Positions 20,005 to 31,148 of a DNA stretch of 64,000 nt are shown one piece after another. The stretch is from Blastobasis lacticolella (taxonomy: Eukaryota > Arthropoda > Insecta > Lepidoptera > Blastobasidae). The stretch's first letter is position 1; the number at the start of each line of letters is the position of its first letter. Under the pieces are notes generated by a model, which was given only the letters and a program-made list of their open reading frames with translations, did no database searches and was not told the origin of the DNA. The translations under genes and the position numbers were made by a program. The stretch spans positions 17,994,501 to 18,058,500 of the forward strand of contig LR990056.1 in the NCBI GenBank assembly GCA_905147135.1. The letters run 5' to 3'.

Positions 20005-20470
20005 GTCGTGGACTAATGGTTAAAGGGATCTGTTTTGTACCCCGAGATACCTGGTTCGAGTCCCAGTGCCGCCATGTAATAATTACTTTCTCATCATGAA
20101 GGTACTAATCGATGCTCTTACGGTGATTAAACCTGCACATTCAGGCGACTGAATCATCATCATCGTCCTAACGTTCAACCTGGCCTCTGCCAGGGTCCGC
20201 TTTCCTACTCAATCTTCTCCACTTCGCCCAGTCTTCGGCATCCTCTCGTCGTAAGCCGTTGGCTTTCGCATTCGACTCAGCGATGTCAATCCATCGCTTC
20301 TTGGGTCGCCCATGGGGCCTCTTTCCTGATACTGGCAGGTTCAGGACCCTATTTCCAACGTATCCCTGAGGCTTACGCAACACGTGACCAAACCAGCGCA
20401 GACGAGCCTTCAGGCGACTGAATGTGGTTCTGTTATTACCTGATCTGTCAAGTTATGTATCATGGTCAAG
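20005..20470 (+). repeat. Family S SINE, split by an RTE insertion
   Basis: The tRNA-like head with B-box ggttcgagtcc (near 20053) and body up to 20154 continue at 20409 after the insertion. The 15 bases TTCAGGCGACTGAAT are duplicated at 20140-20154 and 20409-20423. The distal part ends with the gtggaccccggg tail near 20480, joined to family D sequence. Confidence 0.8.
20155..20408 (-). mobile_element. RTE-type LINE, 3' fragment
   Basis: A 254-bp 5'-truncated insertion with an (ATG)n-like tail at its 3' end (20155-20164 on the minus strand) and a 15-bp target duplication. The minus frame reads LRKPQGYVGNRVLNLPVSG, GRPKKRWIDIAE, DAEDWAKWRRLSRKADPG, the end of an RTE-family ORF. Its AAAGCGGACCCTGG resembles the 3' end of family S SINEs. 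Confidence 0.85.
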
Positions 20471-20474
20471 GTGG

Positions 20475-20560
20475 ACCCCGGGATACATAGTTTAGAAAAT
20501 ATTTGAGTATATGTATACTTAGTCGGGGGTTTCCGATGTTTTTCTGTCGCCGTCTTACCA
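20475..20560 (+). repeat. Family D fragment
   Basis: Tacatagtttagaaaatat and gtatacttagtcgggggttt match the 3' part of family D at 22600-22650. Confidence 0.4.
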
Positions 20561-21015
20561 TCCTCTCCCAACACTCTCATCAACCTTTTGTCACCCTGTT
20601 ACCTCCAGCACGTAGCAACACTAGCTGTCCTCGTTTAGAATATAAAACAGAGACACGATTTGGCCATTTGTCGACAAGCGACCGGGCCTTTTCATTGGGG
20701 CAGTAGGGGTTCATACTGTCCACTTGATAAATATTTATGAAGTAACTTATTTAATTTGAGTCGCGGACGCTACGCTCTTGTATAATACGGACTTCAACTA
20801 AAAGGTCGCTCTTTTTTATTCTATGAAGTGATAGACGAGTAGTCAGCAGACCTTATGGTAAGCAATTAGGTTGCAGGCACCAAAAATGCAGAAGTTGCGT
20901 TGAGTTGTCACTGTGAGGACAAAGATAAAATACCTCATCCCTGTACCAATGTGCTGCCTACGTTATCCTTCAAATCGGAACACAACTATGCAATGATTGC
21001 TGCTAGGTGACAGAA
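20561..21015. other. No gene recognised
   Basis: Non-coding; a 67-codon frame at 20503-20706 has no motif. Confidence 0.3.
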
Positions 21016-21019
21016 ATAG

Positions 21020-21115
21020 ATAAGCTTAAACTAAAGCTCTTAAATGAGTATTTAAGAAAGCTTAAGCTTTCTTATTCAAGAGATATTTGAGTATTTACTC
21101 ATTTAAGAAAGCTGT
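21020..21115. repeat. Cluster of overlapping palindromes
   Basis: Holds the perfect 20-bp palindrome AAGAAAGCTTAAGCTTTCTT (21054-21073), an outer pair ctcttaaatgag/... and the hairpin GAGTATTTACTC (21089-21100). The motif catttaagaaagct recurs at its right edge. Confidence 0.65.
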
Positions 21116-21179
21116 TCGTGAGTATTACCTCAATGATCTTTAGTGTTGGGGCTCACGAGTTTGTCTCCTATCTCCCCCA

Positions 21180-21512
21180 TGTTTGACTGAGCTTCTGGTA
21201 TCGTCTCTCATTTACTTGTGTAGTATTTGTATGATTATCTATTCTTGCTATATTACCCACTCACTCACGTTTATTTCTAGCTTTATTATATTTATTTTAA
21301 TTTATTTTCAGTTAGCTATTTATCTGTACTGTTATCTCTGGTTCGGCTATAATTGCATAAACGGTTCCCCTCCTCCATCTTGTTTAGTAGCTTCTCTTGC
21401 ACCGCCTTACTTTTTCTTTACCCTTTATCTCCTGGTTGACTGGTAGATAAGGCTATTTTAGCTTTAAGTCCGCCTTTGTACTATTTTGTGCATGAAGATT
21501 TAATAAAAAAGT
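21180..21512 (+). mobile_element. LINE 3' end fragment
   Basis: A T-rich stretch ending ttaagtccgcctttgtacta, ttttgtgcatgaa and a TAAAAAA tail near 21510, the same 3' end as 14090-14168. The 87-codon frame inside (21183-21446) is hydrophobic only because the DNA is T-rich. Confidence 0.5.
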
Positions 21513-22429
21513 ACTTACCCATACGGACCCATCAGTGTTAGAACGCCCAAATTAGTTATTTTAAATTATACCTAACTATGTGTTTGGGATTCTTCGAAAA
21601 ATAATTCGATGAATTGTAAATTAGCGATTAATTTTGTTGAAGTACACATTATTTCGATAGTTCATAACGTATTTGATTACGTTAGATTATAAACTGACCG
21701 TTTCTAAAATATTACGGCATAAACACTACATCTTCATTCTACAGTAAATAGTGACTACTAAAGGCTTCAAAGACACGATGGAACATAAAAATTCGAACGT
21801 CAAAACACGAGACGAGTATCCGGTTATTAAAGAACTGCTGAAAGTGACATTTGGCTGACTCGAACAAAACTGGACAAATTTAAAAAATCCTTTCGAACCG
21901 TTGAAATTAAAAACGCCAGCGTCTGTGTGCATTCAACTCAAGATCTGCTTCTGACATTTACCCTTTCCGCTCGGGGCTTCTTTCCCGGCATTCGTGGCTT
22001 ATGCAAAGTGCAAACAATACTCCCTTTCATATCGCTAACAATAATAGTCTCTATTTAAATATGCAATCTCTGACCTGGAACCGCCTCGTGGAAGGCGCGA
22101 CCTTGGCAGTGGACCAGAATTAGTTATCGACTGACATCCCAACGGCTTTGTTCATCTCGGTAATGACCTCCGGGAATAACTTCGCTCAATCAGTATCAGT
22201 AAAAAGCGGCCGAGATGGTTGCCTTCGTATTGTAAGTCATGCTAGTTCATTAAGCTTTTAGCTGGAAAGTTTTGGATTTATCGACACAGCGATTGTAACT
22301 TTTTAAGTCTAAGTCCCTTTGACGTGGAAATTGTTTTTGCAGAAGTGGGATATCTATCCCGATCTGGAGATATTTGATATGTAAATATTTAGTGTATGAG
22401 AATTTATGCAAAACTGGGGTATCATTTTA
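21513..22429. other. Apparently unique sequence, no gene
   Basis: No repeat was recognised. 21960-22250 is the most balanced and least repetitive part. Frames present are short and motif-free. Confidence 0.3.
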
Positions 22430-22680
22430 ACCTCCGATGGAAAAAGAGGCGCGTTTTAAATTTGACCTATATATATGTGGCTGTATGTTTGTAGCATCTT
22501 AGCTCCCGATGGGATTAACTAACTTCAATGTGATTTTCTTTGTTCGAAAGCCAGTTTAATCGAGATGGTTCTTAGCTATGTTTCATTAAAATCGGTTAAG
22601 TAGTTTAGGAAATATTGAAGCATATGTATACTTCGTCAGGGGATAACGACGTTTTTCCGTCTGTTAGATTATCGTCTTAT
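22430..22680 (+). repeat. Dispersed repeat family D, copy
   Basis: Order: cctccgatggaaaaagaggc, tgtttgtagcatcttagctc, gccagtttaatcgagatggt, aaaatcggttaagtagttta, gtatacttcgtcagg. One of the longest copies. Confidence 0.6.
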
Positions 22681-23438
22681 TTACTGAGTACCCTTTGTAT
22701 TTAATTACTAAAAGTAACTTCCTCGTAAGTAACTAAGTAGGGAGTAGGGGTACTCCCTAGGGGCTATGGATAGCCAAAGTCTACGTCTATAGCATATCAT
22801 CAAACGGGTCATACACTGGTTTGCCACTTTAGTAGAAAACCAATGTCTTTCGCGACATCCCTGGCGTTGTGAATGTGTAACTAACCATAAGGTTATATAC
22901 TTACTGGTTTGCAGTCCTCTTGTTAAAAAAATAATACACATTTCCGATCAAGATCAAGCCTCCTAATACTTCAGTATCAAAAGAACCCATCGAGAGTTCG
23001 TCCCGAGATTAATTCTCTGGCAAATATTATCCATTGGCCGGCAGATTGACGGGCGAACGAGGAATCTGACGGATAAAAACGCCAAAGACTCCGAATTGAG
23101 TGTCGATCGGACAAAAATTCATAAATTAAAAAGTTTCGCGCGTATCAAAGGGCGGGCGAGATCACGGCCGGGTTAAACATAAGACGTAGAGCGTCGGTGG
23201 ACTAACGGCTGGCAGGTCCGACCTTAAAGAAATGCAAAATGGTTTATTTATATTCAAATATTTTCGTTGTGATATCAAGGACAATATCGGATGATTCTCC
23301 ATGATATTTTTTCTCGATTGTCACTGTGGTTAGCGTACCTAATCACCATAGATCTCAAAAACCTTAAGGAACATTTATTCTTTAAAATGTTTGTAGGTAA
23401 TTAATATGTGTCCCTTAACTTTATCAGAAATCAATAAA
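22681..23438. other. No gene recognised
   Basis: 22980-23165 looks unique and balanced; the remainder is AT-rich. A fragment near 23185-23220 resembles a SINE head (agcgtcggtggactaacggc). Confidence 0.3.
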
Positions 23439-23439
23439 A

Positions 23440-23745
23440 TTGCATAGTCATCATCATCATCATCATATCAGCCAGAAGACTTCCCCCAGAGATCTCCACA
23501 AAGGCCAGTCCTGTGCTTTCCGCATCCAGCCGGTACCTGTGATACTTACCAGGTCGTCGGTCCACCTTGTAGGAGGCCTACCCACGCTGCGTCTTCCGGT
23601 ACGTGGTCGCCACTCGAGAACTTTACTGCCCCATCGGCCATCTGTCCTTCGAGCTATGTAGCCTGCCCGCTGCCACTTCAGTCTGGCAATCCTTAGAGCT
23701 ATGTCGGTGACATTGGTTCAATTGCGGATCTCCTCATTTCTTTGT
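23440..23745 (-). pseudogene. RTE-type LINE C-terminal fragment
   Basis: Minus-strand reading, across frames, gives LKWQRAGYI (near 23680), DGRWGSKVLEWRPR (~23610), VGRPPTRWTDDL (~23570) and ends in the (ATG)n tail at 23449-23466. 5'-truncated. Confidence 0.75.
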
Positions 23746-24004
23746 TCAATTGGTTAGTATTTTTGTCTATATAAAAATGTGACGCAAACATTTAAGTCCA
23801 GCAATGAACTGTTACTAGATGAGCTTACGATATGAAGATGCCGCAGTTCGAGCAAAGTGGAGGAACTAGGAAAGCCGACCATGGCACAAGCCAGGACTGA
23901 CCGCTGTATGTAGCGGCCGGCTTAGGGTTGAACACCTTTTTAACCCTCGTTGATAAAATGGATGTTATTAGTTTGACTGAATGTGTAATGATCATGATCC
24001 AATT

Positions 24005-24130
24005 TGATCAGGTTCCCCGTTTAACAGGGTCACGGAGGTCAGACGGCAGTCGCTCTACTGTAATTACCTGATTTACCAGATCCTGGATCATTATGAAAGC
24101 CCGCCCTCGCCAATATATTCTATCAACTCT
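24005..24130 (+). repeat. Family S SINE body fragment
   Basis: Ggttccccgtttaacagggt, cacggaggtcagacggcagt and tggatcattatgaaagcccg are the distal SINE body. Confidence 0.6.
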
Positions 24131-24235
24131 GTGTCTTGTCAACTGTCATTTGAACCTGGCAATCCATCAGGTTATATCGGTAATTTTAGTTCGCCTGCAT
24201 AATTCCTGATTCGACGACATAGTGAAACTCGGAGT

Positions 24236-24492
24236 CATTATCATCATCATCACAGCCCATAACAGTCCACTGCAGGACTTAGGGCCTCTCCCACAAACGT
24301 GAATTGTAGTAATCTCCTCGCTTGGCAGGCGAGTTGGATATCGCAATGTTATAAATATAACCGTGGAAAACGCTGCTGCTCATTTTACAATCTACGGAGA
24401 CTAGATCTTTTGTCTCGAAAACGTTAGTCACCTTGTAAGCCACAAGTGTTAGGGGTTGGTGCTATTCTACTCTGCCGGACACCACACGGCCA
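24236..24492 (-). repeat. Family A repeat, near full length
   Basis: From the (ATG)n tail complement at 24236 (tcatcatcatcac) to ctgccggacaccacacggcc at 24472-24492. Confidence 0.75.
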
Positions 24493-24902
24493 CCAAACTC
24501 CGAGTACAATCAATCAATAATTTGTTATGTTTTACATGTTCTCATTACTTAGACCGATAAAATTTTTACTACAACGACGTGGTAACTACCAACATACTCA
24601 GTTTTCATAAAATAAAAAATATTTGAAGCGTTTTCAACATCATTATTCCTGCTTGAAACGAATTCCTTTCTCGGTAAATTTAATACAAGTTTTTTCTGTT
24701 AATATTCTGACGCTGAAATAAAACCGTAATATCTGGCGCTACGGGATTCCTAGGATTTTAATATCAGTTTTAAATGAAGGTCGCGTTTGATGTTTTCTAG
24801 GGAAAATAATTATCAATCGCAATCTTTCTAAATAAGAATATTTTATAGTATTGACGGTAAGCAACAAGAAATGATAAATGATAAAAGGAAATTGTTTTTA
24901 TA

Positions 24903-24965
24903 CAGGACTAGCGACCCGCCCCGGCTTCGGACGGATTTTCTAGGAGTTTCTCTGTTATAATATGC
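24903..24965 (-). repeat. Helitron-like 3' end
   Basis: On the minus strand the sequence ends ...gaagccggggcgggtcgctagt, i.e. a GC hairpin followed by CTAGT, which fits the Helitron 3' terminus (hairpin plus CTRRT). Classified from the end motif alone. Confidence 0.35.
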
Positions 24966-24995
24966 ATGTATTATACATAAAACCTTCCGGAAGGA

Positions 24996-25012
<17 letters not shown>

Positions 25013-25027
<15 letters not shown>

Positions 25028-25271
25028 TGGAATAATTCACACAACGCCATCTAGCCCCAAAGTAAGCAAAGCTTGTGTTATGGGTGCTAGATAACTGATA
25101 AACTACTTATATACTTTTAAATACATACTTTTTATACATTAAACACCCAGACCCATAACAGAAATTAAAATTTGTCATTTCAATTTCTGACCGGCCGGGA
25201 ATCGAACCCGGGACCTCTTGCGTGGCATACCGGCCATGTTATGTTGACCACAGAACCACTCAGGTCGTCAT
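25013..25271 (-). repeat. Family T tRNA-derived SINE, full length
   Basis: Minus strand: tRNA-like head gacctgagtggttctgtggt with A- and B-boxes (25250-25190), body with cccataacacaagctttgct, end ctagatggcgttgtgtgaa, and an (ATT)n tail at 25000-25025. Other copies: 44189-44430 and 45850-46061. Confidence 0.8.
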
Positions 25272-25464
25272 ACTTCTCTAACTGATGATAAAAACCACCT
25301 CAAAATCAATTAGTGATCACTGAGATCTTTAACCTGTCTTCCAAATGTGGAGATTCTCAAGAAGCTAAAGTTCTTCGATGGACTGTTATGGATTATTGAC
25401 TTACTGACTCATATTAAATCAATTTCAAGTTACTCTAAGTAAGTGAATCGTATATGTCATGGAC

Positions 25465-25525
25465 GATAGTTACCGCTGACCAATAGATGGGCTGTCGGCT
25501 CGCCGCGTTTGCCAGGAAACCATCA
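25465..25525 (+). repeat. Family C end fragment
   Basis: Agttaccgctgaccaatagatgggct-like segment, split here as agttaccgctgaccaa then tagatgggctgtcggctc, as at 16547 and 57183. Confidence 0.4.
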
Positions 25526-25687
25526 TCATACCCTTATTCTGGAGTCAGCACAACATGATACCTACTCGTTGTCAGCAAATCATCTTGGCGCACACTCGGT
25601 TGTGCTTTCGCGAGGGCTGGGGATCCGCGTTGGCTCGGTTGTCAGTGAATAAAAAGAAAATAATAATTACAATTAATTCTGCATTAT

Positions 25688-25755
25688 GGTCATGGCGGAC
25701 CCCAGGCCCTTGTGTGCGATAGTACAACCGGGACCATAACTCCAAGATGTAATAC
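25688..25755 (+). repeat. Family S SINE 3' tail
   Basis: Tcatggcggaccccaggccc, caaccgggaccataactcca and agatg: the LINE-like tail of family S. Confidence 0.6.
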
Positions 25756-26861
25756 AAATTGCAATAATTGCAAACGTCCATCTTGTTTGCCACGTTAAAG
25801 GTAGGTACGAAAAAATACCTTCCAACAGCCACTTGTTCAGTTAATAAAACAAGAGAGGCTCTCCACACCATTCTGCCTAATACTACAGACATCGTCAGAT
25901 AACACGAGTCCAGCTTAGTTGGTAATCCCGGGAATGTGTTTCCCGGTGCCGAACGGACCTTCCTTAATATGAGATCGATTCCAACCATTTTCACCGATCC
26001 CTTAGAAACTGTTCACATTTGCACGAATTGTTATTTTTAACACAAAGTCGTTTATGACGATTCCGATCGCGTCCGCGGGATAGTTGTGCTTAGATTTTAT
26101 AAAATCATTAATTGATATTTATATTCTTTTTTATGTTTTGTATGCAAATACGGCTGTACGTTTCAACTACTTTGCTTATCTATATTATAAAATTTACTTT
26201 ATCAAATAAAAAAAATAATTATTAAAATTCTTTCTTTTCCAACTACCTATTGAGTTAAATAATTTTCTTTAAAGCCTCGTGTTAAAGCATTGTAAATTAT
26301 TTTGCTTCTTAGAAAATTTATAATATCCGTTTATAAATACAATCTGCTATTAATTAATTCAACAACCTGCTTTCCCGGAAATTTACGACTGAAGAGATTA
26401 GGGCATTTTCAAGTCGAAGGTTAACACCATTTCGAGTGAATTTAATATTATAAAGAGAAGATTTGATTTTTATTAATAAACCCAGAAAATACCCAATGGA
26501 TTTTTTAAATTCTTTCAAATCTGCTAGAAAAATGATAATATTTTCTAAAATGTTGGTGATCCCTGAGAAAATTGCAAAATAATACTCATAAAACAAAGCA
26601 ATAAAAATTTTCGACATTTCGAATATTGTGAATAGAAAGCCACATTCTTCCTCTACTGATAACGTCATAAAAAAACACGACTAGTCGATATCGGATGGTA
26701 ATGGAAACAAGTCCGTAATCTGATGGGCCGGTGGATCGGTCCCCATACGTATACTGCCAAGTATGGGAAAGAACTACAGTCAGCGTTTCGGGGCGATATG
26801 GATCTCTCAGATATGTTATTTTGTCGGCGATAGTTCGTCGGACGACGAATAAGCTGTGTTA
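25756..26861. other. AT-rich, no gene called
   Basis: A 104-codon minus frame (26354-26668) is dominated by Ile/Phe/Leu from AT-rich DNA and has no motif. 26690-26850 looks unique. No repeat was recognised. Confidence 0.3.
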
Positions 26862-27172
26862 TCATCATCACAGCCCGTAACAGTCCACTGCAGGACTAAG
26901 GGCCTCCCCACGAAAGGGGAGTTTATTGCCATAATCTCCACGCTTGGCAGGTGGGTTGGAGATCGCAGTATTTAAATATTACAATGGAAAATGCTGCTGT
27001 TCATTTTCCAGACTACGGAGACTCTTTATGATTATTTTTAGCCATTTATGTCCCACTGCAGGGCAAAGACTCTTGATCTATTGCCTCTAAAACATTAGTC
27101 GCCTTGTACGACACCCATGAGTGTAAGGGGTTGGTGCTATTCTACTCTGCCGGACACCACACGGCCAAGCTG
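26862..27172 (-). repeat. Family A repeat with small internal insertion
   Basis: Tail side at 26862 (tcatcatcacagcccgtaac) to ggacaccacacggccaa at 27155-27172. About 50 bp near 27022-27072 is absent from the other copies. Confidence 0.7.
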
Positions 27173-27219
27173 CGTTATAACTTGTAAATAAATTGTGTGA
27201 AAAAACTTTCTTTACGGCG

Positions 27220-27700
27220 TACATACGGTAGGCGTAAGGCCCGCCTGATGTTAGCGTTAAGGTAGCGCCACATTAGAGTGATGTGATGTAACGTACATGG
27301 TGCATGGGATGCTGATGCGACCAAATCTTACGGTGTGTGCGTAAGAGCGCATGTGTGGCGTGTAATGATGCAATCTGACGCGTCACACATCATTCGACCC
27401 GCAGAGATATACACAGTCAGGCCCATATACACGTGTATGAGGTGTTACTACCGACACATGACATCACGTGGCGAAAGTCCAGTGTAGCTCTAATGTGACG
27501 TTCATATCACTCTAATATGACGGCACTTTTACCGTAGCCTATGGACGTTTCTAATACCAGGGTGTCACTAGCTTTAGGCAACCCCGTAGCACACGTTGCT
27601 CTGGCAACAAATACAGCAAGACCCCTCCACTGCCAATGTCACGGTGCCCTCCCCTGGGATCCTATTTAAAAGAGATGCCAGGGTACCGATTCTGGTGTGC
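27220..27700 (+). repeat. Family B/C repeat split by a MITE
   Basis: The left part taggcgtaaggcccgcctga at 27230 continues after the MITE at 27534 (gtagcctatggacgtttcta), followed by cacacgttgctctggcaac, shared with 28950 in family B. Confidence 0.5.
27261..27533. mobile_element. MITE, ~273 bp, inverted ends
   Basis: The left end GGTAGCGCCACATTAGAGTG is matched in reverse complement by the right end (cactctaatatgacggcac...tttacc). It interrupts a dispersed repeat whose halves abut on either side. No coding capacity. The exact target duplication is unclear. Confidence 0.6.
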
Positions 27701-27869
27701 AATGCAGTTGTTATTATGTTGCAATGTAACTGTGATGTTACTATAACTACGTCGAGGTATCGAGTCAGTCTCAGCATCATCCCAGTTAAATTGCAGTTAA
27801 ATCATTGTTCGACCTTGATTTCGACACGTTTTCGTTGATAGAAATGAAGGCAGTTTGACAACTAAGGAA

Positions 27870-27940
27870 GGTATATTTATTTATTTATTGGAGTACCAAC
27901 AGCCATGTAAAACCATAATGCAACTAAAGGACCAGAAAAC
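27870..27940 (-). mobile_element. LINE 3' end fragment
   Basis: Minus-strand tail (TAAA)n complement at 27880-27892 followed by ggagtaccaacagccatg. Very short. Confidence 0.35.
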
Positions 27941-28249
27941 GAATTGTGGAAAAGTTCGAACTCGTGAAAGTTGCAACTCAACATCTGTCATTTGAATAAC
28001 AATCACACGTTTGACATGCGATGTAATTGTAATATTACTGCAACTGAGACGATTTCCGTACCAGAATCGAAGCCCAGGACATCATGCTATGCCTCTTTTA
28101 AAATATTTACAAAAAAGTAAGTCCAAAACTAAAATCCGTCTAGCAAATAATCACGCTCGAAAAAGTCGTAACTAGAAAATATTCTCATCTGAAACGGTAG
28201 TCTATAAACTATACAATATTATTGTCTGTAATTTTAATGTTGTTGTAGT

Positions 28250-28515
28250 TTAAATGCTGGATATGAGCCTCCCCCAATGAACGCCAATGTCCTCGGCTTG
28301 CCGTATCCGACATCCACCCGCAGCCGGCCGCAAATCGTCACTCCATATCTATGTCCGCAGGGCGTCCCCACACCACGATTGCCGAGTCGCGGTCTAAACT
28401 AAAGAACTCGTTTACCCCAGCGGTTGTCGGTTCGTCGGTAGATATGGCCAGACCATTGCCACTTTAGCGTACTAATTATGTGCGCTGTATCAGTATCTTT
28501 GGTTTTCTGTTGGAA
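28250..28515 (-). pseudogene. RTE-type LINE C-terminal relic
   Basis: The minus strand gives LKWQWSGHIYRRTDNRWGKR then VL, a stop and FRPRLGNRGVGTP, matching the RTE C-terminal block; the later part is out of frame. No (ATG)n tail remains at 28250. Confidence 0.75.
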
Positions 28516-28834
28516 AATAAACAACCTACATTATATTTTAGTGACGTTTAGAAAACATCCGTGGCCATATGCCACGTACCTTTACAAAACCATGGACCTA
28601 CTAAAACAATAGTTATAATTAAGTTTTAGGGAAAAGTGTAATATCTAGAGGGCGTCATATTTATTTATTGATGTAGTTATCTAGTACATACTAGGTTTTT
28701 AATTTGAAATAGGACTGTACAATACAATACAAACATAAAGCTACGGAGATACTAAACTAAAAATAAACTTTGATTGATTGAAACAATAGTAATAGTAATA
28801 TGACCATGTACTGAACACAATACTTTTTTTTTTT

Positions 28835-29170
28835 TTTTATGTCATACGGTAGGCAAACTGGCAAGCGGGCCACCTGATGGAAAGTGGTCACCACTGCCTA
28901 TAGATATTAGCAACACCAAGAGTATCGCTAATGCGTTGCCCACCTCTATAACACGTTGCTCTGGCAGCAAAAAGCAAATGCCACTCCACTGCCAAAGCCA
29001 CGGTTCCCCAAATCCCCACCCCATGGAGCACTGGAAACCTTACTCACCGGCAGAAACACAATACTATTTAAAAGAGTATTATTTAGCTGCGATATTCTGT
29101 AAGGTGGAGGTACTTCCCCAGTCGGGCGGCTCCAATTCGAACGAGATACCCCGCTATGCCCTACCTCTCT
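28835..29170 (+). repeat. Dispersed repeat family B, longest copy
   Basis: Starts with a T-run and atgtcatacggtaggcaaac, then ggccacctgatggaaagtgg, cacgttgctctggcagcaaa, and ends near gccctacctctcttaaaa. A 60-84 codon frame on each strand is repeat sequence. Confidence 0.6.
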
Positions 29171-29601
29171 TAAAATTTAGATTTAAGTAATATAAAAAAA
29201 ATTGACGCATAATCGGACGGGGTGCTTCTATGAAAGCAAATGTCAAATGTTGCAAACTCTTCAGGTCGAACGTAGCGAACCGCTTTTGCCCTCGCTCAAT
29301 TAATAATTCAGTTCGAGCGACCGATATAGAGAGCCAACTTCGCCAGACGACTTGACACCCATTTAGCTGAAGTTAACACCCACGTAGGCACGTAAATAAT
29401 AATGGCTTTCGTAAAAATCTGAAGTCTACTGAGGCAGTTACACGACAGAAATAGTTCTTTACTAAGTTGATTTCGTATCGTCGAAAAGGGCATTGGGAAT
29501 GAATAGAGGTTTTCAAAGTTCAAGTGAGTAAGTCGACGTGTAGTTGCGAGAGTGTTTCTTTTATGTTATTTATAATTAATACCGCATTATATTGGCTTTG
29601 T
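29171..29601. other. No gene recognised
   Basis: Apparently unique; a 71-codon minus frame at 29308-29523 has no motif. Confidence 0.3.
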
Positions 29602-29657
29602 GGTGTCCGGCATAGTAGAATAGCACCAACTTACACTCGTGGGTGTTGTACAAGGCG
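29602..29657 (+). repeat. Family A repeat, left piece
   Basis: Tgtccggcatagtagaatag to acaaggcg (29650-29657). It continues at 35877 after a 6.2-kb insertion. Confidence 0.75.
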
Positions 29658-31148
29658 CAGTGGCGTAGCGTGCCCTTCGGGGGCCCCGTATCAATTATTG
29701 TGTAGGGGGCCCCCTAGCAGATACCCCCAACTACATGTACTAATGAGTAACTTAAATCCTAGTCTCTGCTTAAGTCAATAAATGGACAAGCATAGCGAGC
29801 TCTACATTTGTGTGACAATAGTCTCTAACAGTCAGTTTCGCGAGGCTAGGTGGGGCTAGGAATTTTTGATATATTGGCCTTTGGCTTGGCTATATTAATA
29901 CCTTGCGCGATTATAACATATATCATTGAATGAGCGAGCGCAGCGAGCTCGAAAGTTTTGTAATTTATCCATTAAAGCCTGGCGCGATTTAAATAAAAAA
30001 ATCCGTAAAATCAGCAAAATGGCGCCGGGCTATCTCGAAATTTTTGGCGAGAATTTATAATAAAATTAACTTCGCGCGCGCTAATGAGCGAGCGTAAGAA
30101 CTCGAAATTTCCATCAAAACGTTCCATTATTAACTTGAAAACAGACAAATTCAAAAATTGATTGCGTGTGAGCCAAGACGATTATGCGTGTGGGCGTGTG
30201 GGCCGAGGTATATTATGAACCAGGTCCATATGACCCGTTTAAGAAAGAACGGAGTAAGGAGTTTCTTAAGCCTTTGGTGCTACCGATAGTTCTGAAATAA
30301 TGAAATTTTCAATATGAGATCAAAGTTGTTACCATTTTTTCCATCTGATAGGCGCACATTTTACCCAAAATTCAATGAAGTAATAAATGAGTGCGCGTGG
30401 AGGGCACTACGTTGTCTTGTTTTTTTTTTTCAATAAAAATGATAAATATCTCTTTAACGAAAGGTGAATGAAAACGGATAGTATCACTTTAATTCAATTG
30501 TCTTTTTTGCGGAGGGGCCTCCGACCCTGGTTTGAAATTCTATAAAATAATTATTTTTATCGGGAAATAGGGAAAGTTTAACTGAAATTATGGATAACGA
30601 GTTTTTGCTTACACACGTTTGGGGGCCCCTATGGCCCGGGGGCCCCGTATAATTGATACGGCAGATACGGCGGTAGCTACGGAACGGAACGTAGTGAACG
30701 GAACGTAGTGTCCTAACGTAAACAAACCGCTGTTCAAAATACTATAAAAATAATTAGAAATCCAGTAGTAATACTTACAAAATTAGTGTTAAAAAGTGCA
30801 GTGACATCAGGAGCAACCATTCAACATTTTGGTTCACAAGGAATCGTCGATTTACTACATAATTTTCGGCAAGTATTCCATAAGATATACGTTATAATAC
30901 AATATTTGAACCTTGGTAAAAAGTGTATTATCGAATCACAACATATCTTCAAAATTAAAACAGCTGATTGGAGGTTAGAAAGACGCTTTTGACGTGCGCT
31001 TTGACAGAAGACAACTGACAGCCGAGTTACGGAAGCGTTCACAATTAAAATTGCGTTTTGTTCTCGCTGACCACAGTATCTGTTTCATTTCACGCATGAC
31101 ACTTATTTATTCATTTTAAAACAAAGACTTGAAGATCAGAACACAAAA

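Noticed and set aside
21183..21446. Small membrane protein
   Set aside because: Hydrophobicity comes from T-rich LINE 3' sequence that ends in a LINE tail.
25572..25994. 140-codon minus-strand ORF as a gene
   Set aside because: It reads through the complement of a family S SINE tail (25688-25755).
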